Shown one piece after another: positions 23,701-36,693 of a stretch of 64,000 bases of DNA (its first letter is position 1; the number at the start of each line of letters is the position of its first letter). The DNA comes from Daphnia carinata (Eukaryota; Arthropoda; Branchiopoda; Diplostraca; Daphniidae): NCBI RefSeq assembly GCF_022539665.2, contig NC_081332.1, positions 3,567,884 through 3,631,883 of the forward strand. Direction: 5' to 3'. The notes under the pieces were generated by a model. The model was not told where the DNA came from and ran no database searches. It worked only from the letters and a program-made list of their open reading frames with translations. The translations under genes were made by a program, and so were the position numbers.

Positions 23701-26700
23701 CAGACATCGATTCGCAGGTAAGTTTATTTATTTATGTTGTTTTTGTTTAGATTTCTGACTGAATTATGTTTCGCTATTAGGACAACCGCAAAGTGTCTTG
23801 CCTGATGGCAGCTTTCCGCAAAGGCCACGTCAAAGTGGTCAAGTGGATGGTGAAGCGCGTGACTCAATTCCCCTCTGACCAGGAAATGACGCGTTTCATT
23901 TCGACGGCCGTCGACAAGGACCTGCTCAAAAAGTGCCACCATTGCATGGAGGTGATCCGAGCGGCCAAAGACCACCAGGCGGCCGAGGCCAACAAGAACG
24001 CGGCCAATCTGCTCGACGAGCTCGACATGGAAAAGATCCGAGAGGACTTGAAACGCGCCGCTGCGGCTCGCAAACGCGAGAAGAAGAAGCGCAAGAAGCA
24101 GGAGAAGAAACAAGAGAAGAGACGGGCAGAGAGCGACGACCTCGATAACGATTCACAGGTCTGACCGCAGCGTTTCCGGTCTCATTTATTATTTGTGTTT
24201 AGTTAGTTCGCCAAAATAATGTGCTATTTAGTCAAAACTGTACTCGTATTTCAGTTCCAATAAGTTCGTGATTTCTTTTTTAGGAAAATGGCAACGATAA
24301 TGACGATGATAAAGATGGCGAGAACGGAGAGGATGCAATGAGCGAAACAGGTGATGTTGCTGATTTTGTAGAACCTCCAACGAATAACAACAAGGAAGTG
24401 GAAGAGAAGCAATCTTCCAAAGCCAAGAAGAGTAAGAAAGGCGCCAAAACAGCCGCACCAGATACCGCCATCAGCGTGGAAGATGCTGTCGTTGAAGTTC
24501 CGAAAAGAAAGGAGAAAGAAACGGAGACGGAGAATCAACAGTTTACCAAGAAAACATCTCCTCCACCACTGGTCACTACCAGCACCTTCGAAGATTCGTC
24601 TCAATTGACGAGCCGGGCCAGCAAACGGAAGAAGGAAAACGTGTTGTTGGATACTTTGATTATCACAACCGACAAATCGGCCAAGATGCCTACCCCTCCA
24701 AGTCAACAGCAGCAACGTAACGGGCCGGAATTGGACACACTGAAAGAAATGAATAATCTTCCATCGGCTCTGAAATCTTTGTCGCCCACTTCTCTGACGA
24801 GTCCCAAACGGCCCGTCAAGAGGGAAGAAGGATGGAAAGAAGTTGTACGTCGAGGGCCAGTCAGCAGTCGGGAGAATTCCAGCTCGAATTTGGGCTCTGG
24901 AGCCGGAGCCAAGAAGAGTCAGTCGAGCGACCGATCCTCGGGCACTTTGTCCGTCATCCAGAGCTCTGAACGGTCCAAGAAAGTGACTGTCCCTTCGAAC
25001 GCCATCAGCCGTGTCATTGGCCGTGCCGGATGCAACATCAACGCCATCCGCGAGATCTCTGGTGCTCACATTGAAATCGAAAAGCAAGGAAAAGGTCAAG
25101 GTGATCGTACGGTTTTGATAAAAGGTCTAGCAGAATCCATCCGCCAAGCACAGCAACTCATCAGCGCATTGATCAAAGAACCTGAAAAAGAGTTTAACGA
25201 GTTAATGGCCAAATTCCGAGCCGCCAATGCAGCGGCTAAAGCAGGAGCTTCCGCCACAGGCGCCGGAGTGAAATCCGCGGCCGCAACGACTGCATCTGCT
25301 GCATCTCAGCCTAAAGTAACCCGATCCGCCACGACAATAGCTTCCAGTAAGCCCACAACAACTGCCCCAGTGTCTGGCCAGCCTGCGCCTGTTCCAAGTA
25401 CTGTTGCATGGGGAGCTATCAATACTCTGATTGTGGCTGCATCTTCGCCCAAAAAGGTAGTGTCTACCTCGGGATCGAAGACCCCACCCGTTACGTCGGC
25501 TCCTTTACTCGTTCAGCAGCCGCAACAACAACAGCAAAAGAGCGGAGCTGTGCGTCAATTGTTTCCAGAAGCGAATCCGGCAGTGATCGCACCCGCAGCA
25601 AAGAAAGCCAATGCCAGCGTTCCAGCTGCTACTACATCCTCTGCAGCGATGAAGCCAGTTGTGTCTTACACCGTGGCCGGTAGCAGCGCGTCAGTTCCAA
25701 CTACCAGTGGTTCAGCCTCGACGCGCACTACCCCGGTCATTTCGGGTCAAAGCCCAGCACCACCGGCCAAACTGTCTCCACAGCAAATCGCTCCTCAGGC
25801 GCAATCTAAGGCGTCGGATAAAACATCTCCTCTCATGTCTGCCTCTCTAGCGACAAGTCAACAACAGCAAATTTCAGTCCAACAGCCGCCGCAGCCTGCG
25901 ACCTCGCAAGCGCAGATGAACCAATTGGGTCCCGTCTGCAGTGGCCAAGCCCAACACGTTTCTGGTCCATGTTCGGTCTCTGTTCCCAATTCAAACAGCT
26001 TGGTTTCTTCAAGACCCAATTCTGCCAGCCCTGTTCAAGATTATTCGCCATTTAACAATCTCTTCAGCAAAGTGGCGCAACAAACCATGTGGGCCAGAGA
26101 GCTCCAGCAACAACAGCAGGGTTCGAAATCATCGTCAAAGAATTTCGCCAGCGTGGCTGCTGCGGGAGTCAGTCCCATACCATCTAAGACTCCCACGTCC
26201 TTGTCTAACTCCTTAACCGGCCACCAGGCGGACCTTGGACCATCTCTTCACGTTGTGGATGCAGCGAAAGCACCTGGCTATCGCGGGAATTTAACAGCCT
26301 CCAACCAATCGCAGAGTGAAATGTCTTCGATGGAATTACCGACCTCTTTGGCGTCGAGCGCTCCCGGAACACCTATTCCCAGCTCTTGTCCCATTCGAGC
26401 TCCGGTCGGCAGTCGCCTGCATCCATTGACGCCTCCGCCAAGGATTGGGACGCCTCCGCTCTTTAACCCGACACCGATTCAACCTTTAGGTCCAGTCGGA
26501 GCTCGCAACATGCAATCGAACCAGCAGCCATCGGGCGGTCCGCCAGATTCGCACATGATGCCTCCGCCACCAGCTGCTTCGCTGGCTCCTGGCGGTCCAT
26601 CGGCCACCGTGCGGATGCGGCCCGCCACGGCGACAAGTCGAATGCAGCACGAGCCTGCCCAGCAGCAGTCTCAGTTCGACGGGTTGCCAATGCCCAATTT

Positions 26701-28173
26701 CTACGGAATCACGAGGCCAACAGGACCCATGGGCGGCGGAGGAGAGAATATGCGACAGGCACCATCATTCCCCCTAGCGCCCGGAATGGGCGGACCCCCG
26801 AGGTATAACAACCCTTCCTTATCAACCACGTTCTCGGCGTCGACGAAATTGAATCCCAACGCTCCGGATTTCGCTACCAGCAGGGGAGGAGGTGGCAGTG
26901 GACCACAGCAGCAAGGCTATCCGGCCCAAATGTACGGCGTTGGCAATCGAATCTCTTTCCCTCCGTCTGGCTATGGCCTCGGTTCAGCCAACGGCGGTGA
27001 TATGAAACAACATCAGCACATGCCAACCCAGACGTTCGGGACCGACTACCCTCCACCTATTGGCACACCGTTTGGCGCTTCGGCCAATGACCTTCATCGT
27101 ATGATGGGATACCCCGGACCTGGGGTAGCCAACAGGATGTCTGGTCCGCCTCCTTCCACCCAAACGGGTGGGGGATTGCTAGGTAAGATTTGTACTATTT
27201 CATATTTGAATTCATTTTCTGAATAACCCAATTTCTTGCCTTTTAAATTGTTCCTATAGATGGTAATTCAGGAGGACAAAATCACGACGCGTACGGTGCT
27301 TCGGGAGGACCTCCCCAACACCAACAGCACCAGCACCCGCAACATCGTTCCATGCAGGACGATCAACGCAAACTGCTGAGACCTATCGGCACCGAGCGCA
27401 ACATGACTCGTCGGACTCCTGGACCTCCTCACGGGACTGGGGTCGGTTTCTCACCTGCCGACCTCGGCTTGTGGGGCTTCCACACGGCTCCTGGTGCCGA
27501 TATGAATGCCAGTGGCGCTGGACCCATGGCACCTCCTCTGTCCGCAATGAATCCATCGACTTTGCCCCCTGGCCTCAGTCCCAATGATTGGATGGCACTT
27601 TCAGGACTCCATGGACCAAATGTGTCTGTTCCGGCGCCCAACGCCAATGACGACGGCGGCCTGTCTTATCTGCAACAAAAGCAAGGAATGGGCCACCATC
27701 ACCACCAGCACCATCACCATCACGCTCTGCTGCAGCGCCAGATGGAGGGCATGTCGGATGGAAATGAATCTCTTGAAATGCAATTCTCTGCCCAGTCGGG
27801 GGTCGGAATGAACGGAGGACCTAACTCGAATGCGCCGTATCACCAACACCACGGAGCCGCTTTTATGAATGGCATGCCTCCACCGGGCATGCCTGGCGGA
27901 CCAATGGGACCGATGTTCGCAGGTGGACCTGCAGAACAACACGGGGTTGATAGTGTTAACGGAATGTGGATTGGACCTGGCTCCAACATGAAGGGTAAAG
28001 GGAGTGGGCCGTCGCCCAACTCTATTGTGGGTGACCAGCAACTCTCTGATGCTGGCATGGTAAGCTTTCGTTTTTATGATTTCACTTTTCTTTTTTTTAA
28101 ATGATTTTTTAAAAAATCAAGTGTGACATTTTCTCTTAAATTTTAGGTTTGGTTGAAATGGAGCCAGCAATAA
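15494..28173 (+). CDS. mask: Mask/ANKHD1: multiple ankyrin repeats, single KH domain
   Basis: Very large cytoplasmic scaffold; mask/ANKHD1 is a cofactor of Yorkie/YAP and modulates receptor-tyrosine-kinase signalling. Exons: 15494-15889, 17102-17309, 17372-17528, 17865-18642, 18704-18955, 19027-19262, 19334-21405, 21478-21770, 21836-22007, 22067-22366, 22435-23717, 23781-24158, 24284-27182, 27260-28059, 28147-28173. All phases agree, giving 3,416 aa (Drosophila Mask about 4,000; human ANKHD1 about 2,540). Ankyrin block 1 spans about residues 256-745 and block 2 about 1750-2080. A Lys/Arg/Glu-rich coiled coil lies at about 2100-2165, and one KH domain at about 2408-2475 with its GRAG loop. The middle is Gln/Pro/Ser-rich, including 29 consecutive Gln. 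The exon-12 donor (CAG|GTCTGA) is weak and read-through meets a stop at once (24162-24164). The exon-1 start is the first in-frame ATG. Confidence 0.95.
20670..20756 (+). repeat. CAG/CAA repeat encoding 29 glutamines in mask
   Basis: Twenty-nine uninterrupted in-frame Gln codons, mixed CAG and CAA, followed by further Gln-rich blocks up to about 21260. The mixed codons suggest selection or slow turnover rather than a pure expanding CAG tract. The tract sits between the two ankyrin blocks. Confidence 0.95.
24984..25190 (+). other. KH RNA-binding domain of mask
   Basis: Encodes a single type-I KH fold. The core runs VPSNAISRVIGRAGCNINAI with the GXXG loop as GRAG, followed by REISGAHIEIE and a C-terminal helix (ESIRQAQQLISALI). 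It lies entirely in exon 13. Confidence 0.93.
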
Positions 28174-31100
28174 AGACACGATAACAAATGATCGTAAAGA
28201 CAATGATACAAAAAAAAAGCAAAGAAGACAGCCATTAAAAGGCAACTTCATCATAAAAAATAACAGTTGGGATATTCATTGTATCTGGAAGGAAAGAGTC
28301 GACAAAATGAGGCAATGGAATCTGAAGATATTTCCCAATCATGTGTATGTGTATTTTTTTTTTTTTAATTTTTTTTTTTCCTTTTTTTTAATTTTCATTT
28401 TTCCTTTTGCCGTACGACCTATTCATGAGCGCGACTCTCGGAATTTTTTTGACCCAATTGTCATCTGTTAGAATGTAGATATGATTCTTTGGGTTTAGAT
28501 TAAACATACACAACCAACCAAAACAAAACAACCGAAAGAGCCAAAAAAAAAAAACAAGAAAAAATTCGAAACTTCGAAAGATGAATCATATGAAGGGTGC
28601 GCTAGTGTCGGGCGAATTGCGTCGGATCTTTTTTTTTTTTAATTTATAATTTTTTTTTTTGAATGCACCTAGAAGACGATACAACGTGCTAGAGGTACTT
28701 ACGTAGATGGAACTCGAAAAGAGTGTTGGACGTGACCAGCCATATATTGGGTAGGGAAGCTTATATAGACCTCCCCCTTTCCCTTATCCCGAAAATTTGG
28801 TTGTCCGTCTTCCAACCCTTCCCTCTTGCATTTGCCTTTGGCATTCTCTTGATTGTTTTCGATTTTGCAAGCAAAACGTGCAAACAAAAAAGTGAGGATC
28901 GTTTTCTTTGTCAGATCGAATTTTGTGAATCCATTTTTGCGACATTAGTTTTTTTCCTTCTATCTTTCCCAAGTTAATTTACCCTCTTTGCACCTCCATT
29001 TCTCTATTATCTCTTGTTTTTCATTTTTTGATATAAATAACACGAGGTTGACGATGTCATTGGGATTGCTGCGAGCGAATTGTGAATGTAGTTTGTTGGG
29101 TGTATTATTATTATCCCCCTTTCTTTGCCTTGTTACATGCACTTTATCTCTATGGTCTTCTCACTGACTTCTCTTATGCTTCTCCATACGAGTCTTTTTT
29201 TTTTTTTGTTGGATGTCGTCAATTTCGTAAGCGAGATGGGGATACGCATCGTGTAGGCTTATGTTTTGTTTTTTTTCTTCCCCATTTCATTTTTGTCTCG
29301 TACCCTTATTTTTTTCTTAATTTTTTTGGTCCCATAATGCCTTGATCCAATTCCTTTTTTATTTTTGCCTTACAATTTCGTTGAAAGACGGGATCATGAA
29401 ATCCGTGTTGTATGAAAACCGGCTGCTAGACCCTCCCCGCTCCCCCCATTGCTCGTTTTTGCCCTCCTCTATTCAATTTTTTTTTTTCACCTATGATTTG
29501 TACCAAGTGGAGGGTTGAGTAAAATAAAACAAAAATATTGCAATGCCAGGAGGAACTCCCTATTAGGCCGTCTAGGGATGATCTGGAAGTAATCCAAGCA
29601 GTGAGGAACACATTCCAACGGCGATGATGGTCCAAGCATGGTATTCACGTTTTATGCGTGTTGCTAGCTGCTGAGCCGTTGTCAATGTGCGAAGTAAAAT
29701 CACGAGCGTTCAATGTTGCTCCCCTAACAGATGGCGGTAATATTGCGTATCAGGCTTGGTGACCCATTTAACTTGCTGTTTTTGTTTACAGGCATTTTTT
29801 CAATTGTTCTATTTCAAAACGCAGTTAAGTAATGGGCGTATCAGGGGAATATCAGATATTGTTTTCTCCCGCTCCAAGCTCGATCAGCAAATATTAAAAA
29901 TTCGGGAAGGGCAGAGTCCCGTGACCGCGACATGCCAAATCAAATGTGGCTGAATCTAGGCAGAAAATGAAGTGTTAAAAATATGTAGGGTTAAAGATCT
30001 TGTGGGATGTTATGGCACGTTGTTCAATCGCAATTCGTTGCCCCCGGAGACCGGACCACAAGGTGGGTTGGTTATAAATCGATTTACATAAATTGCTTGC
30101 TTACTACGTTGTTTTTGCAGGAGATACCGGTACTGGGTCAAATTCCAGTTTCAAGGCTATGTAAACAACTAATAGAAGTCAATATCGCGTGAAAATGTGG
30201 TTACCTGGTTCTGGTTATCCAAGCATCCTGGACAAGTATTTATCGCGTCACCAGGTAAAAAGAGAAAAAAAAAAGCTTGCTGTGGAACGCATTGCGAATT
30301 TAACTTAACATTTTCATTAGGCATTTAGAAAAACAAACATTTCTAATATTGCCATGGCGAAGTGACGTGTGAACGAGTGAAAGTACGACATAGTACCGAA
30401 CGACGCTGTAGCGTTACATGGTTTCGAAATTTGAAGAGAGGTTCAAGCGCCTTAAAGATGATTTGGCACGAATTCGCGAATATAAATAAATCGTACTGTA
30501 GAAGCTTGAAAACCGAGTTGGCAACTCGTTTGTAGATTGACCGCCCGTAGAAACAAGTATTTCGTGGCATACCGAGACAGACTTTGGAGAGCCAACGTTC
30601 GCGCTCTTTTTAAAAATTTTAAAAATAGGTCTTTTGAAAAGCCTCACAGGCCATCCTTGAGTCGTTGAAGACAACTAAAAAAAGAAACTCGGGAACTTAA
30701 CGACGTCTGCAGCATGCAACGTACCTTTATTCAAGGTAAGAGAAATTTTGTTTTTGAGAGAGGAATATCGGCGTTAAAAACTTTTAGCCTTTGAGTTTAA
30801 ACTGTTGAACTTGGACTTGAAAGGATTTGAATACTAGGACATTGCTGGCGAGGTCTTGTGACGTCACAAAGATCGTACGATGGATCAAAACAACACCGAA
30901 AGCGAAAGTCTCGATGGACCTTACTTGGCCGCCATAAGGCGTCGACGTCTCGACGGGCAAAATTCCTTCCCAGCCGGCAGATATTTTTCAACGGCCTATT
31001 TTTTTTTTCATGATGAAACTCTTTCTGGTGATTATTTCGTTTCGAAACCAACATTTCGCTACTCTACTTTTTATTTTTATTTTTTACTTATTTCTTAATT

Positions 31101-32730
31101 TTTCCTTTTAGAAAGCCAATAGAAACGTTCCATGCTGTGTCTGCAACTGAGCCGTCACAGTCTAGAAAGATCGAAATGAAACGTGAGCTTGGGCGATTTC
31201 GGGAGTAAGTGGTTTCTACAAGTCATTTTGGTGAGTCCAAATCGGTATTTATTTTCTGTCAATTTGATGACTATATTAAATGTTCTTGCGTGTTACCGAC
31301 TTGAAAGACGGATAGACGGCCGAATTTTAGCTTTGCGAATGTTCAGATGCTTTTAAAATATTTGCTAATTTTTTTCGGGGGTCCGCTTACCCGTGCGAAT
31401 GTTAGATATTCCACCATCTTATCATTTTTAGAAGGTTTAGCCTTTTGAAAAGCATAATTTCAATGTGCCGTCTTCCGTGCGGCTGTATTTACTCATGCAC
31501 GTGTCACCCCCATCGTTTCTTCCACACACGTGGAGGAAATGATTCACGAATTGATCCGTTCTTCGGGAAATGGTGAAAAATGATTGCTGTAGCATCCAGG
31601 AAATCGGTTCTTGTCGCATTGTTTCCGCTAGTATTTTTCTCCTGTAACGAATTCGAAAACATTTTATTGTATTGTAAAAACAAACAAAAAAATAAGGACA
31701 CAAAGCCAACCATCCAGTTTAATTGGCATTGAAATTCTCGTATTTCGCCGAAAGCAACGAAAATCAGTAAAAAAAAATCAGCTGTATTCAGATTTCAGAA
31801 GCAGACGATCTTGCCCGAAACTCGTTGTTGACTGTCTCGTTCTGCCGACGAAAAAGCTAAATCATGGTCACGATCAGAAGTCGTGACCTTCTGCCAGACG
31901 AATCCTAAACGGAATAGACCAGCCCCTTTCCACCTACCAACCATACGAGAAGCGTCCAATCGCCCGGTTCATTCGTCATTGTTCATTGACGTTTCCCTAT
32001 GTAGTACTGCACTCAAGGTAAAACTTGGAAATTATTCCCCATTTTGAAAGCCGAAGGCCTAAGTGAAAGCGTATGAATGATGCATGGAAATTTCCTGTTA
32101 GACGATACGGCGTGTGAATCCCAGAAAAACCGAGCCGAACTCGAGCCTGTTCCGAGTGGAGTGATCGCGCGATAGAAAGTGAGAAACTCTACTCGTCACG
32201 CCCTTTTTTGTTTTTTCTCTTTTCAAGGTAAACGTTTTAGTGTTTTCTTCCTCCTTAAGAAATCAATGGCACTGTCTTAATAAAATATTTTGCGCATAAT
32301 ATATCTGTGACAGGATTTGGAGGCCACATCGTCTCGAGAGAATAGCATTACACGTTTTATTCGCAATGCCACGGGCCAACATTCAAACGATCCTAATAGG
32401 GGTCGGCTAGATGCCTGTTGCATCTTTTGGATTGAATACCCTACGACCACGAAGAGAAAAGAGGCCGCAGCTGCTATCAGAATGAAAAAAATAGCCCGCG
32501 GAGAACGCGCCACCATGCGGTTAAGAGAGTACATTGAATTGGTGTGCAGCACGCTCTGCCCGGCGAGCCAAGCCAGTCGGTAACCGAGATTGGGCAGGTG
32601 CAGATGCATGAATTTGAACAGGACTGAAAAGCGGTCCTATCCTTTTTGGAAACGTCGTTCCCGCCTTATTCATCGGCTCACCGTTGCAGTTGCTAGGGGG
32701 ATTTTCATCTGATTCGAAACGTCTAATACC
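28174..32730. other. Mask 3' UTR and intergenic DNA before the PAQR gene
   Basis: No protein gene recognised. The first 1-1.5 kb, with long T runs (28360-28400, 28630-28660, 29190-29210), probably contains the mask 3' UTR; no unambiguous polyadenylation signal could be fixed. The rest probably includes the promoter and untranslated exons of the PAQR3-type gene. A perfect hairpin GTCACGA/TCGTGAC lies near 31867-31887. Confidence 0.5.
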
Positions 32731-35635
32731 ATGCCGCCGCACTCGGAAGTGGAGAGCGATCCTTTCGTGGATGTCAGACTCCGCAGGCGGAAGCGTAGCC
32801 GTTCCGTTTCGCCCCGTCATTTACGGAAGACGTCGGAAACGTACGAACCCAACAACAATCGAAGCAAGTGGTGGCCTAACAAACCTGCGTCTGCGGCCAG
32901 CACCAGCAGCAGTCGGAGCAGTAGCGTGTCGAGCGAGGTGCGTTTGCTAAAGGCTGAATCGAATACTTCGATCGTCGCAACACCAACTCCAACGACTGCG
33001 GTCATTCCGCAACCGGTTGTGGTCAATTTTCACGAAGCCCCAAGTTTTCTCCAGTTCAACCCGTTCATCTATAGAGGCTACCGCACTAATTTGTGCACCG
33101 TTACGTGCATTAGAAGGTAAAGCAAAACCCGACACCACCAAAAAGCATAAAATTTTATTGTTAGCTTCATTTCGCAAAAAAACAAAAACGCGTACGATTC
33201 TTTCATGTGTTAAAACGCATCAATCGCTAATACGCCAATGTTAATGCGCGAAAAGTCACGATGACAGGCAGAATTTTTTTACGTATTTGCTTCTTTCTTT
33301 TTTCAAATGCGTCATTTTGGCTAAACGAAAAACTTTCGCTTTTTCACTCCACATGGCAGTAGTAGTCTTCAAAAACCCGTAGATTGTTTCTTTATTTTTA
33401 TTATTTTTTTTAGGACAATCTCTATATTGAACGTATATCTCAGCCAATGGGTAGAAACTTTCACTTTCGCTTTGGGGTTTTGTCTGGGCCAGAGTTGAAC
33501 GGCTGCCAGACCACGTGACGCGCGATGCAAGGAAATTGTTAAAAACTTCGAAGCAAAACAAAGAAAAATCACATTCTAATTAAAACTACATGCTCACGCA
33601 TTAACCTTAATGTGATTTGCCTTTACAAGTGTGTGAGTCTATGCAAGCTGGAAGTAAAAATAGACAGTCTGGTCTGAGTACTCCCCAAAGTGGCGAACAG
33701 TTCTGCATCGGGGAACTTATGAAAGTTATTGATCAACAACGGATACAGTGACAGACGGATTGCAATTTAAACCGTAAAACTCAAAACTTTCTTAACCGGT
33801 TGGTTGTATCGTAAACATTTTCCAATCGCACAGCAATAAGACGATAGAATGTGAATTTCACAACAATCTGTTAAAAAATGTCCTTTCGTTTTCTGTGTCG
33901 TTTTAGCCTGTTTTGGTGGACAAATGAGACGCTGAATGCTTGGACCCACTTGCTCGGATGGATTTATTTCGCTTACTTCACCGTAGATGAAATCATCCAG
34001 CTAGTCAACAGCAGTGGCCCTTCCACATGGCAAGACAGCGCCATCAGCCTCTTGATAGTTTCCTGTTTCCAGGTTCGTGTGACCAGTTTTTGATCGATCC
34101 CTTCGCTTACCAAGTCAAGCACTAATTATTTGTTATTCTCGTAGATTTGCATGGCCATGTCGACTGGCTATCACACTTTTTGCTGTCACTCGAAAGATTT
34201 TTACCATTGTTGGTTGTCGTATGACCTTTGCGGCATTTCCTTCAGTCTTCTGGCCATTTACACCACAGGAATCTATTACGCCTTCTGGTGTCAAAACGTA
34301 AGACACTTGGGATTTTTTGATCTATTTTATATCCCTTTCACCGTAGGTGTATCTTCCAAGGACTACAGCTTCGATTTTCATTTCCTTGATACCGATTTAA
34401 GATGTCCGTCTAGGGAACTTAGGACATTACCCCTCCAACGGTCGCTTTATTTTGGTTATCCAAAACCGTTTCTTTATCTATTGCAGTTCATTGAGCACCT
34501 GCAAACAAACAAACAAACAACACCAACTGATATAGTGTACTGTTATAGCCTAAAGTTAATGGACCATTAAGTTCTTACATTTTAGAAGTGCTACACACCG
34601 AAATATGTTGCCATATGGTGAATGAAATCGAAATCGAAAGTTAAAGTAGGTCAAAGTCACAACATGGCCGTCCTTGAACTATATCAACACCAGTTGGAGT
34701 AGATCCGTGTTATGTGTGTGAAGACAAAAAGAGAAAACGAACGTTGAAGTGGACGATAGCTTTGCATCCGGTATAACAACGGTTCTTATGCCCATCGCTT
34801 CAAGATGAAACGATGCTACAACAAGAATCAATTATACTTAACGCATCCATTGATGAGACTATTGAAATCAAACTTTTTCTTCTTTTTGCAATTATTCACA
34901 GGAAATCAGAACAATCTACATCACCATAAGCGGAACCCTATTTGTGGTGGCCTTGGTCCTCCAAACAACACCCAAATTTCTGACGGACGATTACAGCCTC
35001 ACTCGCTTGATCTTTTTTGTTTCGTGGAGTTGTTTTGGATTCCTTCCTTGCCTCCACTGGATTTGGCAGAATGGTGGATTTAGTACCCCAAATGTGTTTG
35101 TATGTCTTTGACGTCATTCTTTATTATTCCACGACTATCAACTAACATTTTTTTATTTCGCAGGATTTGGTTAGCCAGATTGGTATCATGTACCTGATTT
35201 GTGGCTTAGCTTTATTCTTCTATGTCACCAAAGTACCCGAAATTTGGTTCCCAGGTGAGGATATTTGTGCGTATATTGTTTGATTATATTTTCATACTAA
35301 TTACCGCTTAACATTCCTTGAAATCAACAGGTTCCGTTGACTTCATTGGCAGTTCACATCAGGTGAGTTGCGAATTTAATCCGGCTTACATTGCTGCCCG
35401 ATATCAGGATTTAAACATTTTATGTGCAAAACTTCCTTCTATTTCCCGTTTTCTTCTGTTGCAGTGGTGGCACGTCATCATTTTTCTGGCTTTCTATCAC
35501 TGGCAGACAGTCGGCAAGTATTTTGCCAACATGCGATCCCATCACGGATGCTTTGAGTTTGATCAAATGGCAATGTCGTCTTCATCGGTCTTCAACGTCA
35601 CAGTCGAAAACGTTCCCCGTGGCACCATATTTTAG
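32731..35635 (+). CDS. PAQR3: PAQR3-type progestin and adipoQ receptor
   Basis: Seven-membrane-segment protein of the PAQR family; mammalian PAQR3 (RKTG) sits in the Golgi and sequesters Raf kinase. Exons: 32731-33116, 33907-34072, 34145-34297, 34902-35099, 35164-35254, 35331-35362, 35465-35635; phases agree and give 398 aa. The HEAPSFLQFNP motif starts near residue 101, followed by NETLNAWTHLLG, the zinc-site region STGYHTFCCH, and the C-terminal SSHQWWH motif. Intervening hydrophobic stretches fit seven membrane segments. The first ~100 residues are a Ser/Arg-rich soluble extension, longer than I recall for mammalian PAQR3. PAQR3 fits better than other subfamilies because of KVPE..FPG followed by GSSHQ. 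Intron 1 (790 bp) and intron 3 (604 bp) are long for this window. Confidence 0.9.
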
Positions 35636-35856
35636 TGGTCAGATTTATAGGAATATTAGACGCAAGGCTATCCTGTTGTATTGGTAAAACTTGTGTTGTC
35701 TGGGATGCAATGGCTCAAACGTCGATTCGTCGATTCGATTTGTAAATTTGTTGCATTGTCATGATATGTACTTTCATTTTTATTTCACCATTCTTGATCA
35801 TCGTCGCAGGCCTTATAATAATATCTATTGTTCTAAACTCTACACATTTAAAAAGA

Positions 35857-35862
35857 AATAAA
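35857..35862 (+). terminator. Polyadenylation signal AATAAA (PAQR3-type gene)
   Basis: Canonical hexamer about 220 bp after the stop codon, in AT-rich sequence. It lies 272 bp upstream of the left target-site duplication of the transposon-like element. Confidence 0.6.
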
Positions 35863-36133
35863 AACAATATTTAAGTAAATTATAATTCTTTACAAAACAG
35901 TCAATTGTATTTCTTTGTTATCAGCTGCAGTTGCAGTTACTTAAAGACAACTTTTCCTCGTGCGTTACAAACTTTATTTCTTTAAATAGGGCGTTAAGAA
36001 GGCTCCGTTTGGCAATAAGAAGACAGAATGTATCAAGCTAGCGCGCCAGTACGCTACAGCGCTAGCGTGACGCACCAAACTTCTTTGGTTATTCAGAAAC
36101 TATAGACTCTACGTGAAAAAAATTTCATTATCG

Positions 36134-36141
36134 TGTTCTTT
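36134..36141. repeat. Left target-site duplication TGTTCTTT
   Basis: Eight bases immediately before the terminal ATGGCAATCC; identical to 50304-50311 directly after the opposite terminus. Eight-base duplications are typical of hAT and P superfamily DNA transposons. Confidence 0.9.
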
Positions 36142-36160
36142 ATGGCAATCCGTTTTACAT
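36142..36160 (+). repeat. Left terminal inverted repeat
   Basis: ATGGCAATCCGTTTTACAT followed by an A run, then GCCATCTACCG about 85 bp inside. Same order of motifs at the opposite end and at the internal copy. Confidence 0.9.
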
Positions 36161-36343
36161 AAAAAAAAAAAAAAAAATGTCGGAAAAAAAAAATCGCACT
36201 TTTTTCTTTTTTTCCGACACGTAGCCATCTACCGCTCAGACTCGTTATTACTGGCGTAGGTAATTTCAGTCCATTGGATGCCATTCGCAGTTAGTTCAGT
36301 AGCGTGGATGGAGAATAACCCGTGGCTGGAGGAACATTGAAAA

Positions 36344-36693
36344 ATGGATAAGATAATACAACAAAAGGATGGTAAGTATAAACATTATTATATTGGTTTT
36401 CAATTATTAATTATTGTTCATTAGATCAAATTATGAAGCTGCAGGCCCAGTTATTGGAACAACACAAAATATTAGATAACAACAAAGCTAAGGATCGTAG
36501 GCCTAATACGTAATGATTCTATTTATTTGCTTTTATTTATTCGTGTTTTGTAGCTCAAATTTTGAGTCTACAAGCTCAGCTAGAGGAAAAGAACAAATTG
36601 GAACGGAACAGTTTCCAAACAGTGAAGGAGGTTTTTCAAAACTCATCCCTAACTGAACGTGAGGATGAGTTGGCATTAGGCGAACACAGATAG
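36344..36693 (+). CDS. Small coiled-coil protein gene inside the left arm
   Basis: Putative three-exon gene, unrecognised. Exons 36344-36371, 36425-36496 and 36554-36693 have good GT/AG borders and matching phases, giving about 79 aa. The protein has two similar heptad-like blocks, QIMKLQAQLLEQHK and QILSLQAQLEEKNK, consistent with a tandemly duplicated coiled-coil exon, then an acidic tail. The start lies about 200 bp inside the terminus. Another open exon-like stretch from about 36765 (LFSPPPDSVLKLNSVSAALK) may belong to the same transcript. An inverted copy lies in the right arm. It could be a transposon accessory gene or a captured host gene; no function is claimed. Confidence 0.4.
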
